A stretch of DNA of 64,000 nucleotides from Pseudomonadota bacterium. Its GTDB lineage: Bacteria > Desulfobacterota > Binatia > Binatales > Binataceae. Below the pieces are notes generated by a model. It ran no database searches. It was given only the letters and a program-made list of their open reading frames with translations, and was not told where the DNA came from. The position numbers and the translations under genes are program-made. Location of the stretch: positions 62,001 through 126,000 of the forward strand of contig JAJPKP010000040.1 of NCBI GenBank assembly GCA_021323675.1, written 5' to 3'. How positions within the stretch are numbered: position 1 is the stretch's first letter; each line of letters starts with the position of its first letter. Positions 35,765 through 44,764 of the stretch are shown here, piece after piece.

Positions 35765-37114
35765 ATGTGGAATTCGGACAATCCCTTTTTGAACGGCAAC
35801 TATGCGCCGTGGCGTGAAGAGGGCGATGCCTACGACCTCGAAGTCGAAGGCGAGGTTCCGCGTGAGCTGGAAGGCGCCCTTTACCGCGTCGGCCCGAACC
35901 CGCACTTCAAGCCGCTCGGACGCTACCACTGGTTTGATGGAGACGGGATGGTCCACGCCTTCGTCCTGCGCGAAGGCCGCGCCGCGTATCGCAACCGCTA
36001 CGTCAAGAGCGACGGCCTGCAGGCGGAGATGAAAGCCGGGCACGCGCTGTTCGGCGGCCTGCTCGAGCAGCCCAGGGAATTGCCGCCGGGGCTGCCGCCG
36101 TTCAAGAACGCCGGCAATACCAACATCGTCGGCTACGCCAATCGCCTGCTTGCCCTGTACGAAGCGTCGCTGCCGCACGAACTCAAGCCGCTGACGCTCG
36201 AGACCGTGGGGCTTTACGATTTTGGCGGCAAGCTTAACGGTCCCATGACGGCGCATCCGAAATTCGATCCGGTCAACGGCGACCTGCTGTTTTTCGGCTA
36301 TTCGCCGTTTCCGCCGTATGTCACCTGGTACCGGGGCGATCGCGCCGGCAATCTTGTCGAGACGCGTCCGATCGACAGCGGTCTGCCGGTGATGATGCAC
36401 GACTTCATCACGACCGATGACTACGCGATCTTCTTCGTATGCCCTTCGGTGTTCCGGCTGGAAAACATGGCGGCGAGAAAGCCGCTGATGAACTGGGAGC
36501 CGGAACATGGAACGAAAATCGGCGTCATGAATCGCAAGACGGGGGAGGTCAAATGGTTCAACGCGGAGGCGTTCTTCGTGTTTCACTTCCTTAACGCCTA
36601 CGAAGAGAGCGGATCGCTGGTCGTGGACGGGTGCCGCATGGCCGCACTCGATATGAGCGGCAACGATTTCGGCAACCCGCCGCTCCCCTGGCGCTGGACG
36701 TTGAACCTTGCCAACGGAAGCATCAAGAGCGAACAGCTTGACGATATTCTGGCGGAATTCCCTCGCCTCGATGAGCGGCTGGCCGGAAAAAAGAACCGCT
36801 ACGGATATTTCGCCGCCAATCGCGGTCCCGACGATGCCAACGGATTCGATTGCATCTTCAAGCGCGACAGCCAGTCGGGTCGCACGGAATTTCAGGACCT
36901 GGGCGGAGGGAAGATGCCTGGCGAGCCCGTATTCGTTCCGCGCGGCTGCGCGGAGGACGACGGCTGGGTTTTGTCCGTCTGGTATGACCCGAAGGTTGAT
37001 TCAAGCGAACTGCTGATCCAGGATGCGCGCAATTTCTCCGGACATCCTATAGCCAGGGTGAAGGCTCCCCATCGGGTGCCTTTCGGGTTCCACGGCAATT
37101 GGGTGCCCGCCTGA
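35765..37114 (+). CDS. Carotenoid cleavage oxygenase (RPE65 family)
   Basis: A 449-residue beta-propeller oxygenase using a non-haem iron held by four histidines. These are visible as His164 in GPMTAHPKFD, His212 in VMMHDFITT, His274 in FFVFHFLNA, and His443 in FGFHGNWVP near the C-terminus. The N-terminus has ELEGALYRVGPNPHF, the family entry motif. Products would be apocarotenoids or, for stilbenoid-type members, aromatic aldehydes. The start is ATG 35765 with GGAG nine or so bases upstream. It is followed 10 bases later by a PadR regulator on the same strand. Confidence 0.93.
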   Translation: MWNSDNPFLNGNYAPWREEGDAYDLEVEGEVPRELEGALYRVGPNPHFKPLGRYHWFDGDGMVHAFVLREGRAAYRNRYVKSDGLQAEMKAGHALFGGLLEQPRELPPGLPPFKNAGNTNIVGYANRLLALYEASLPHELKPLTLETVGLYDFGGKLNGPMTAHPKFDPVNGDLLFFGYSPFPPYVTWYRGDRAGNLVETRPIDSGLPVMMHDFITTDDYAIFFVCPSVFRLENMAARKPLMNWEPEHGTKIGVMNRKTGEVKWFNAEAFFVFHFLNAYEESGSLVVDGCRMAALDMSGNDFGNPPLPWRWTLNLANGSIKSEQLDDILAEFPRLDERLAGKKNRYGYFAANRGPDDANGFDCIFKRDSQSGRTEFQDLGGGKMPGEPVFVPRGCAEDDGWVLSVWYDPKVDSSELLIQDARNFSGHPIARVKAPHRVPFGFHGNWVPA

Positions 37115-37124
37115 GGAAACTTTC

Positions 37125-37808
37125 TTGGGGAAATCAAGCGCGATAAGCCCGCGCAAGCCAAGGGGAAATGGCGCGGCAAGCGAACAGCCCGCGGTCAAAG
37201 CATCGCTCGAGATGGCGCTGCTTGGTCTGATCGCGGGGATGCCGCAGATCTGGGGATACGACATCGTGCGGATCTTCAATCTCTCGATGCGCCATTTCTG
37301 GCACGCGCATCAGGGACAGATCTATCCGACTTTGTCGCGGATGGAGCGGCGGGGATGGATTAGAAGCCGCCAGGTAATCCAACGCGGCCGGCCGAACAAG
37401 CGGCTTTTTACGATCACTCCGGCCGGCCGCGAAGCTCTGGAGCGATGGCTTGAGAGCCCGTTCGAGGAACTGAAGCTCAAGCATCCGCCGCTGCTGAGGA
37501 CCCTCCATCTGGGCCATCTGGGACCCGACCGCGCGATCGAGAAGTTCGCCGAGCAGCGCGCGGCTTGCGCCGCATACCTGGAAGAGCTGCGCGGCATCGA
37601 ACGCGATCATTTCGGGCAGGGCGCGTGTACCACGCAACACATGATGTTCTCGTACTTCACTGTGCGTTACGGGATCATGTGGATGGAGCAGAGCGTGCGA
37701 TGGTGCGACTGGGCGATCGCCGAAATCCGGGCGCATCGCGACCTGTTCTCGGCCGCCTCCAGCTCGGCGAAGCCTTGCGGGACCGGTCGAAGAGGCGCGC
37801 GGGCCTGA
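37125..37808 (+). CDS. PadR family transcriptional regulator
   Basis: A 227-residue regulator starting at TTG 37125, with GAGGA eight bases before it. The winged-helix core is EMALLGLIAGMPQIWGYDIV, then HQGQIYPTLSRMERRGWI and TITPAGREAL, typical of PadR. The C-terminal part is a helical domain resembling PadR-C with conserved aromatic residues. Short spacing after the carotenoid oxygenase suggests cotranscription and control of that gene. The first 25 residues are basic and may be disordered. Confidence 0.85.
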   Translation: MGKSSAISPRKPRGNGAASEQPAVKASLEMALLGLIAGMPQIWGYDIVRIFNLSMRHFWHAHQGQIYPTLSRMERRGWIRSRQVIQRGRPNKRLFTITPAGREALERWLESPFEELKLKHPPLLRTLHLGHLGPDRAIEKFAEQRAACAAYLEELRGIERDHFGQGACTTQHMMFSYFTVRYGIMWMEQSVRWCDWAIAEIRAHRDLFSAASSSAKPCGTGRRGARA

Positions 37809-37916
37809 TCCTTGCCCGGGCCTACTCCATTTGGGGGTGCAAATCCGAACCTTCTCTGCTATGTGCCAGTCAGCAGGCCGCGCTGAATCCTGCCGCGCGG
37901 ATGCTGGGGCGTCAGA

Positions 37917-39122
37917 GTGGGCGGAGCACTCGACGACATTTCAGTAATCGAATACGCGGAGATGGTCTCCGGGCCCTTCTGCGGCAAGATGTTCGCGGAT
38001 ATGGGCGCGAATGTAATCAAGATCGAGGCGCCCGGCACCGGCGACTCCGCTCGTTCTCATCCGCCGTTTCCGGCCGACCGTCCGCATCCCGAGAAAAGCG
38101 GGATGTTTCTCTATCTCAATACCGGGAAGAAGAGTCTCACGCTCGATCCCGAGAAGCCCGATGGCGCTGCGATCTTCAAGCGCCTGCTCGAGCGCGCCGA
38201 CATCCTGATTGAAAACCATCCGCCCGGCTTTCTCGATCGCATCGGCCTGCCTTACGCGGCGCTCCACGCGCTGAATCCGCGGCTGATAGTCGTATCAATC
38301 ACGCCGTTCGGACAGACCGGCCCCTACAGCGGATGGAAGGGGTCAGATCTTATCGAGTGGGCGATGAGCCTGACCGGATACAACACGCCCACGCTGGTGG
38401 ACGATCCCGAAAACGAAAATCCGCTGCGCGCTCCAGGGCATGCCGCCGACGCGATGGGAGGTGCGAATGCGGCCGCGGCCGCGATGATCGCTGTGTTCCA
38501 TCGCGAGTTGACGGGCGAGGGGCAGTGGATCGATGCGCCCTGCTGGCAGGCCACGGTCAATACCTCGAAGATCGAGATGGCGGCATACACCTACACGGGC
38601 ATTCCGTTCAGCCGCCTGCGCGGCGGGTCGCTGGTCGGCCTCGAGCCGCTCCCGTGCCGCGACGGGTACGTGTACACGCTGTGGGCAGCCGAAGCGCACT
38701 ACCAGGCGCTGAAGAAGCTGCTTGGAAATCCGGTTGGCCTGGACACGGAACTCTTCGACACGCTGGCGGGCCGCCAGCAAAACGACGATGTAGTCCGCGC
38801 CGTCATTCGGGAAGAGTTGCTCAAGCACGACATGGAGTACCTGGTAACCGAAGGCCAGAAGCTGGGTCTCACGATTGGCCCGGTGTATACGGTCGCGCAG
38901 GCCGCCGGGCATCCGCATCTCGAGGCGCGCGATGCATTCGTCGAAATCGAACATCCGGTGGCGGGCACCTTCAAGTATCCGCATCGGATGGTCTCGCTGA
39001 CCGCGACGCCGCCGCGGCCGGCGCGTGCGCCGATGCTTGGCGAGCATACCGCGGAGATACTGCGCGAACTTGGAGTTTCGCGCGATGAGCAACAGAGGCT
39101 TCGCGCCGCCGACGTGATTTGA
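37917..39122 (+). CDS. CaiB/BaiF family CoA transferase (copy 1)
   Basis: A 401-residue family III CoA transferase. Markers are VIEYAEMVSGPFCGKMFADM, GANVIKIEAPGTGDSAR, LYLNTGKKSLTLD, ADILIENHPPGFLDRIGL and the DAMGGANAAAAAMIAVFHR region containing the Asp of the active site. It moves CoA between carboxylates, usually in catabolism. The start is a GTG at 37917. It is followed after 39 bases by a second, frameshifted CoA transferase and then an SDR, all on the plus strand. Confidence 0.93.
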   Translation: MGGALDDISVIEYAEMVSGPFCGKMFADMGANVIKIEAPGTGDSARSHPPFPADRPHPEKSGMFLYLNTGKKSLTLDPEKPDGAAIFKRLLERADILIENHPPGFLDRIGLPYAALHALNPRLIVVSITPFGQTGPYSGWKGSDLIEWAMSLTGYNTPTLVDDPENENPLRAPGHAADAMGGANAAAAAMIAVFHRELTGEGQWIDAPCWQATVNTSKIEMAAYTYTGIPFSRLRGGSLVGLEPLPCRDGYVYTLWAAEAHYQALKKLLGNPVGLDTELFDTLAGRQQNDDVVRAVIREELLKHDMEYLVTEGQKLGLTIGPVYTVAQAAGHPHLEARDAFVEIEHPVAGTFKYPHRMVSLTATPPRPARAPMLGEHTAEILRELGVSRDEQQRLRAADVI

Positions 39123-39161
39123 CGGACACTCCGGCGAGCGCCGCCTGGATGGGGACGTGCG

Positions 39162-40381
39162 ATGGCACCGCTTCCGCTCGAAGGAATTCGGGTCGCTGAT
39201 TTCAGTTGGATCATTAACGGACCGCAAATCGCGCAATGGCTCGCGACCATGGGCGCCGAGGTGATCAAGGTCGAGTCGCGCGTCTATCTCGACATCGGCC
39301 GCACCAACCCCGCCGGAATGGCGGACCGGAAGCCCGGACCAAACCGCAACGGCTTCTTTCACATGCTCAACTACGGAAAGAAGTCGATCAACCTGAACCT
39401 TCGCTCTCCCAAGGGTTATGCGCTGGCTTGCGATCTGATCAAAAAGAGCGACTTCGTGATCGAATGCTATCCGCGTCCGGTCGCCGAACGCCTGAACCTG
39501 ACCTACGAAAAATCCGCGCGGTCAAACCCGACATCGTGATGATATCGGTTTCGCTGCTCGGCAAGACCGGGACCGATCCCTCGGGATGGGTTGGATGGGG
39601 GCCGATGGCGTGTTGCTTCGCGGGGATGTTCGACGCGCAGGGGTATCCGGGCGGCCCGCCGCGGCAGACCGGCGGCACCTGGCCTGACTACGCGATTGCG
39701 TCCGCGGTGGTGTTTCACGCGCTGGCCGCACTGCGTCATCGCAATCGCACGGGCGAGGGACAATGGATCGACGCCAGCATGGGCGAAACCGTGATCGGGC
39801 AGATGCATGAATGGTTCATGGATTATTTCATGAACGGCCGCGATCGCCGGCAATGGGGAAACTACGACGCGACGATGGCGCCGCATAATACCTATCAGTG
39901 CAAGGGCGATGACAAATGGATAGCAATCGCGGTCAGCGACGATTCCGAGTGGAAGGCGCTGTGCGAAGTCGCGGGCCATCCCGAGTGGGCGCGCGACGCA
40001 AGATTCGCCAGCGCCGCTGCGCGCCTGTGCCATCGCGATGAACTCGACGCTCGGTTGCGCGCCTGGACCATCGGGCACGGCCATATCGAGCTTGCGGAGA
40101 AGCTCCAGAAGGCCGGAGTCCCCGCCGGACCCGTCCTGGACAGCGTCGAGCTCCACGAGGATCGCCACCTGTGGGAATGGGGCTACTGGTGGAAGATGAA
40201 CCATCACGAGGTTGGCGAACGGATAGTCCCCGGCATGCCGGTGAAAATGAGCAACGTGCGCGAGCTGAACTATTCAACACCGCCGGATCTCGGCCAGCAC
40301 AATCGCGAGGTCTTCCGCGGCCTGTTCGGTCTCAGCGACGGAGAAATTGACGCCCTGATGGAAGAAAAGGTCATCTACTGA
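39162..40381 (+). pseudogene. CaiB/BaiF family CoA transferase (copy 2), frameshifted
   Basis: The first part, from the ATG at 39162, reads LPLEGIRVADFSWIINGPQI, TNPAGMADRKPG and FHMLNYGKKSINLNL, and stops early at 39539. The rest of the protein continues in a different frame from about 39513 with IRAVKPDIVMISVSLLGKTG and WIDASMGETVIGQ to a stop at 40381. A run of five A at 39508-39512 where six would give the intact frame (the family expects GxxYExIRAVxPDIV) shows a one-base deletion. It may be a true pseudogene, a sequencing or assembly error in a homopolymer, or less likely a recoding site. The whole length would be about 406 residues if restored. Confidence 0.85.
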
Positions 40382-40383
40382 AG

Positions 40384-41142
40384 ATGGGAACACTTGACGG
40401 CAAAGTGGCGCTGGTTACCGGCGCGGGCGGCGGCATCGGCAGAGCAACCGCGATCGTGCTCGGCCAGTGCGGAGCAAAAGTCCTCGTTTCCGACATCTCG
40501 ACCCGCCGAGGAGAGGAAACCGCGGCGATGGTTAGGGCCGCCGGGGCCGAAGCGGAGTTCTTCAAGGCCGATGTTTCGCGCGGCAGCGACGTGGAAGCTC
40601 TGGTCGCGGCTGCGGTTCGCAAATGGGGCCGGCTTGACTGCGCGCATAACAATGCCGGCATCTCGGGCACGATCGCATCGATCGTCGAAGACACGGAAGA
40701 GAACTGGGACCGCACTCTCGCGGTGGATCTGAAGGGCGTATGGCTCTGCATGAAGTACGAGATCCTCCAGATGCTCAAGCAGGGCGGCGGCTCGATCGTA
40801 AACACCGCCTCGACCGCCGGCCTGCTTGGCGCAGTCCGGATGGGCGCGTACACGGCGGCCAAGCATGGCGTAGTCGGCATTACGCGAACGGCGGCGCTCG
40901 AGTTCGCCCGTTCCAATATCCGTGTCAATGCGGTTTGTCCCGGGGTGGTAGGGACGCCGGTCATCCTGCAGTGGTTCGAAGCTAACGAGCGGCTCGAGAA
41001 ATCGATGCTGGCGCAGGAACCGGTCGGCCGGGTCGGCAAGCCCGAGGAGATCGGCAATGCGGTCGCCTGGCTGTTTTCGGACGCCGCATCGTTCGTAACG
41101 GGTGCCGCAATTCCGGTCGATGGGGGACTGACCGCCCAGTAA
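40384..41142 (+). CDS. Short-chain dehydrogenase/reductase
   Basis: A 252-residue classical SDR. The cofactor motif is VTGAGGGIG, with NNAG at about 89-92, the catalytic Ser in NTASTAGLL, and YTAAK as the YxxxK pair. The C-terminal IPVDGGL is typical. NAD(P) specificity cannot be fixed by eye; D at the end of the second strand (VSDIS) favours NAD. It lies three bases after the frameshifted CoA transferase and is probably part of that operon. Confidence 0.93.
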   Translation: MGTLDGKVALVTGAGGGIGRATAIVLGQCGAKVLVSDISTRRGEETAAMVRAAGAEAEFFKADVSRGSDVEALVAAAVRKWGRLDCAHNNAGISGTIASIVEDTEENWDRTLAVDLKGVWLCMKYEILQMLKQGGGSIVNTASTAGLLGAVRMGAYTAAKHGVVGITRTAALEFARSNIRVNAVCPGVVGTPVILQWFEANERLEKSMLAQEPVGRVGKPEEIGNAVAWLFSDAASFVTGAAIPVDGGLTAQ

Positions 41143-41392
41143 AACTGCGCTATTCCAGCGTCAAAAAGCCGATTGCGGCATTTTGGATCGCTCTTGAGCA
41201 ACGGTATTCGGCCATCCCGCTGGCTTCGCGGTGCCGATTGCTGTCAAGATGATTATCTTGCCTGTAGACCTTGCCGAGACGGCGAGTATTTTATGCTACA
41301 GTACTGAATTTAGGCCCTGTTTTAATCGTCAATGAGACAAGGACTGCAGCCTGTGCCGAGCCGACAGTCCGAGCGAGTTTCAGGAGGCATGC
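41143..41392. promoter_or_regulatory. Intergenic region with possible promoter for the DegP-type protease
   Basis: A 250-base spacer without supported frames. A weak sigma-70-like pair, TTGCCG at 41271-41276 and TATGCT at 41292-41297 (15-base spacer), lies in an AT-rich part about 95 bases before the start codon. No clear terminator for the upstream operon was found. Envelope-stress promoters for this family often differ from the sigma-70 consensus, so this call is weak. Confidence 0.3.
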
Positions 41393-42958
41393 ATGGCTAG
41401 GAAAATCGCCGCCGTGCTTGGCGGCGTGCTTTTGGGCTTGATCATCGCGTTTGCGCGCGCTGGGGCCTTTCCGTTCTGGGGGTCCGACGACAAAGCCAAC
41501 GCCGGCAGTTCGGCGCCGCAAGCGGCCGCTTCACCTCTGATTGCGCCAGCGCCAGCCGCGCCGAACGCGCCAGAGCCGAATGAGCGGGCAGGGGTTATCG
41601 GTTCATTTGCACCGCTGGTGAAGCGGGTCCTGCCCACCGTTGTCAGCGTTCGAGTAGTACAGGACATCAAGTCTTCCGCGATGGGAATGGGCGGTCCCGG
41701 GATGGGTGAGGACCCCGGCGACGAAGGCGGGATGCCTCCCGGCGGCATCGATCCATTCGAGCAGTTCCGGCGGTTCTTCGGGCAGTTGCCCAAAGAGTAC
41801 AAGCAACATGGGCTCGGATCGGGTGTGATCATCTCCCCGGACGGGTACATCCTCACCAACAACCACGTGGTCGGCGCGGCGGACGAAATCAAGGTTACTT
41901 TGAACGACAAGCGAGAATTCAACGCCAAGGTCATCGGCAAGGATCCGAAGACCGATCTCGCGCTGATCAAGATCACCACCAAGGATCAACTGCCGACTGC
42001 GATGCTGGGTGATTCCGACACGACCCAGATCGGCGACTGGGTCGTCGCGATCGGCAATCCATTCGATGTGGGAATGACGGTGACCGCCGGTATCGTCAGC
42101 GCCAAGGGCAAAATCCTCGGCGGGAACTATGACGATTTCATCCAGACTGACGCCTCGATCAATCCCGGCAACTCGGGTGGTCCGCTGTTCAACACCGAGG
42201 GCCAGGTCATCAGCATCAACACCGCCATCTACAGCCGCACCGGCGCCAACAACGGCATCGGCTTCGCCATTCCTATCGACCTTGCGCGCAGCGTGGTCGA
42301 GCAGCTCAAGGCTCATGGCCGCGTGATTCGCGGATGGCTCGGTGTTGAGATTCAGGAAGTTACGGCCGACCTTGCCCAGTCCTTCGGGCTCGAAAAGCCT
42401 GAGGGCGCGCTGGTCGCGGCGGTCGAGAAGAACGGTCCGGCGGCGAAGGCCGGCATCCAGCGCGGCGACATCGTGATCAAGTTCAACGGCAGGGAGGTGC
42501 ATGACGAGCACGAACTGCCGACTTTCGTCGCGGAAACCCCGATTAACAAAACGGTGGATATCGTCGTTCTGCGCAACGGCAAGCCGAAGACCTTGCAGGT
42601 CACGGTCGGCGAACTGAAGGAGCAGGAAGTTGCCAGCGCCCGCAGCCAGGAACCCGGAGGCGACTGGGGCATGAAGGTGGGCGATCTCACCCCCGAGCTG
42701 GCGCAGCAGTTCCATCTGAACGCTGACAAGGGCGTGGTGATTCGCGGCGTGCAGCCTGACAGCCCCGCGGCGGATGCGGGTCTGCAGCCCGGTGACATCA
42801 TCCTCGAGGTTGGCAGCGACAAGGTTGCGGACGTGAAGGACTTCGTCGCGAAGGCCAAAGAGGCGAAGGCCAGCAAGCGGCCGACGCGCCTGTTGGTGCA
42901 GCGCGGAAGCGCGACGCTGTACGTCGTCGTGAAGGCGTCCGAATCGGGCCAGGGCTAA
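41393..42958 (+). CDS. DegP/HtrA-type periplasmic serine protease
   Basis: A 521-residue Do-family protease. The N-terminus is an anchor or signal (AAVLGGVLLGLIIAFARAGA) followed by a flexible Ala/Pro-rich stretch. The catalytic triad is His158 in ILTNNHVV, Asp188 in PKTDLALIK and Ser261 in INPGNSGGPL. Two PDZ domains follow (RGWLGVEIQE and VVIRGVQPDSPAADAGLQPG). It degrades or refolds damaged envelope proteins. GGAGG sits upstream of the ATG. The gene stands alone, with a strong terminator after it. Confidence 0.96.
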   Translation: MARKIAAVLGGVLLGLIIAFARAGAFPFWGSDDKANAGSSAPQAAASPLIAPAPAAPNAPEPNERAGVIGSFAPLVKRVLPTVVSVRVVQDIKSSAMGMGGPGMGEDPGDEGGMPPGGIDPFEQFRRFFGQLPKEYKQHGLGSGVIISPDGYILTNNHVVGAADEIKVTLNDKREFNAKVIGKDPKTDLALIKITTKDQLPTAMLGDSDTTQIGDWVVAIGNPFDVGMTVTAGIVSAKGKILGGNYDDFIQTDASINPGNSGGPLFNTEGQVISINTAIYSRTGANNGIGFAIPIDLARSVVEQLKAHGRVIRGWLGVEIQEVTADLAQSFGLEKPEGALVAAVEKNGPAAKAGIQRGDIVIKFNGREVHDEHELPTFVAETPINKTVDIVVLRNGKPKTLQVTVGELKEQEVASARSQEPGGDWGMKVGDLTPELAQQFHLNADKGVVIRGVQPDSPAADAGLQPGDIILEVGSDKVADVKDFVAKAKEAKASKRPTRLLVQRGSATLYVVVKASESGQG

Positions 42959-42987
42959 CCGGCGGACGAACCGACCTACTCAAAGTG

Positions 42988-43028
42988 AAAAGCGCGGCGT
43001 GGCGGATATCCGCCACGCCGCGCTTTTG
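42988..43028 (+). terminator. Rho-independent terminator after the protease gene
   Basis: A long perfect inverted repeat pairs AAAAGCGCGGCGTGGCGG from 42988 with its complement ending in CCGCGCTTTT at 43027, around a four-base ATAT loop. The A-run and T-run on both sides make it able to act in either direction. This is the strongest terminator in the window. Confidence 0.9.
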
Positions 43029-43142
43029 TTTGGGCCGGCTTTCCGCGCGATAAGCGGTCGGCCGCTCGCCGGACTGAAGTCGTGCCGATGCTACCCTTTT
43101 CGGCAGTGATGACGTGGCGTAGCGTCGGATATTCTGGATGCG

Positions 43143-44375
43143 ATGTCTGAGACCCGAAGCTGCGATGTCCTAATCGCGGGCGCCGGCCCCGCCGGTCTGG
43201 CCACGGCGCTTTATCTGCTCAAGGCCCGCCCGGAATTGCGCGGTCGAGTCGTCGCTCTCGAGAAGCATGCTCATCCGCGATTCAAAACGTGTGCGGGCGG
43301 TTTGATTCCCAAGACGATTCTCGCCCTCAACGAACTGGAGATCGCTCTCGATATTCCGTACGTGACCGTCACGCGGAGCTCGGCGCGCACGGTCGTGGGC
43401 GATGCGCTTGTGGAGCGGGACGAACCGGTAGGAACGGTCGTTCGCCGCGACGAATTCGATGCGCTCCTCGCCCGCTCGGCCCGCGATGCGGGGCTCAGAA
43501 TTGTCGAGCATTGCCGGGTTGCCGGTGTCGAGCAATCCAACGGATGCGTGCGTGCAAGGACCGACACCGGAGACTTCGAGGCGTCCGTCCTCGTCGGAGC
43601 TGATGGGTCCGGAAGCATCGTGCGAAGAGCGGTCTTCGGGAACGGCAAGGAAACAATTGGGCGAGCGCTGATGACCGATCTTCCGGCGGACCCGAACAAG
43701 GACGTCGAGTTCGCGGAACGCTGCTACCGCTTTGACTTTCGATGCGTCGCCGCGGGAATCAAGGGTTATGCCTGGTCGTTTCCCTGTTCGATCGGCGGGC
43801 GGCCTCATCTGAACGTCGGCATCTACGACCAGTTCCCGCGCAAATGTAGAGACTCCGGCGGCGAGCAGGCAGCGATGCTTCGCGAGCTTGTGCGGGCTTT
43901 TCCCGAGCTGCCACTGGCGGGTCTGAGCGATCGCAAGATTAGCTTCAAGGCGTATCCCATCCGATGGTTCGACCCCGGCGATCGATACGTGAAGGGGCGG
44001 GTGATTCTGGCGGGCGACGCCGCCGGCGTCGATCCGCTGATGGGCGAGGGCATCTCCTGCGCATTCGAGCATGGCAAGCTCGCCGCGGCGGCGATCGGCA
44101 GATTGCTTGACGGCGACCCCCGGGCGCTCGCCGACTATGATCGGGAGCTGCATTGGGGCGCAATCGGATGGAAGCTGCGGAAGCTCGCCTTTGCGGCGCG
44201 CCACTTCTATGGTCCCTATCACCGGACCTTCTTTCGCCTTTCCCGTATCAGCCGCCGAGCGCAGGAAATCGGTCTTGATTGGTACAACGGCGCATCGCAT
44301 TCCGACGAGCTTTCAACCGCGGTCCTGATCGCTCGCTGGGTCCGTTCTGTTCTATTACCTCCCCCGGTACGGTAG
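43143..44375 (+). CDS. Geranylgeranyl-reductase family FAD oxidoreductase
   Basis: A 410-residue flavoprotein with the FAD motif CDVLIAGAGPAGLATALYLL, RFKTCAGGLIPKTI typical of the geranylgeranyl reductase family, and the second FAD segment GRVILAGDAAGVDPLMGEGI. The family saturates isoprenoid chains or acts on lipids and quinones. Start ATG 43143. It is separated from the protease by a terminator and followed by a small membrane protein gene. The family also includes halogenases and hydroxylases, so the substrate is open. Confidence 0.85.
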   Translation: MSETRSCDVLIAGAGPAGLATALYLLKARPELRGRVVALEKHAHPRFKTCAGGLIPKTILALNELEIALDIPYVTVTRSSARTVVGDALVERDEPVGTVVRRDEFDALLARSARDAGLRIVEHCRVAGVEQSNGCVRARTDTGDFEASVLVGADGSGSIVRRAVFGNGKETIGRALMTDLPADPNKDVEFAERCYRFDFRCVAAGIKGYAWSFPCSIGGRPHLNVGIYDQFPRKCRDSGGEQAAMLRELVRAFPELPLAGLSDRKISFKAYPIRWFDPGDRYVKGRVILAGDAAGVDPLMGEGISCAFEHGKLAAAAIGRLLDGDPRALADYDRELHWGAIGWKLRKLAFAARHFYGPYHRTFFRLSRISRRAQEIGLDWYNGASHSDELSTAVLIARWVRSVLLPPPVR

Positions 44376-44430
44376 CATCGAGGCAGGTTGCGGCAGGGCG
44401 GGGCGGTCGAACCATCCCGCGTGTGGATTT

Positions 44431-44754
44431 GTGGCGAAGCGGAAAAGGAAACGGCGGGCGCGCGGAAGATTAATCGTTATCGCAATCGCGCTGATTGTCG
44501 CGGGGTTCATGGTGCGGCGCACGCTTCTCCCGCAATTCCTTCACTATCTCGCCTACCGTCCTCCAGAGCCGGGGATGCCGCCGCCCGCGACCAGCACTCC
44601 GGCGCCACCCGAGACCGCGTCCCGCCAGGAACCGCTCAGTCCATCGGAGCCGCGGCCCGCTTCAGTTTCGACGGCAAATTCGGCTCCACACGAACATTTG
44701 ACCGATCGCGATCGCCAGGAACTCGAAGAGGTCCTCAGGCGCAAGAACAGGTGA
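44431..44754 (+). CDS. Small single-pass membrane protein, proline-rich
   Basis: A 107-residue frame from a GTG at 44431. A strongly basic N-terminus (KRKRKRRARGR) is followed by a hydrophobic helix (LIVIAIALIVAGFMV), so the protein would be inserted with the N-terminus inside, then a Pro/Ala/Ser-rich periplasmic stretch and a charged helical tail (RDRQELEEVLRRK). No family was recognised. It ends 10 bases before the BtuF-like gene. Confidence 0.6.
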   Translation: MAKRKRKRRARGRLIVIAIALIVAGFMVRRTLLPQFLHYLAYRPPEPGMPPPATSTPAPPETASRQEPLSPSEPRPASVSTANSAPHEHLTDRDRQELEEVLRRKNR

Positions 44755-44764
44755 CAACCGGCTG

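Noticed and set aside
35216..36586. Minus-strand frame (456 codons) across the carotenoid oxygenase start and the divergent promoter region
   Set aside because: It runs through the promoter and the oxygenase coding region, and into the desaturase-like gene in another frame.
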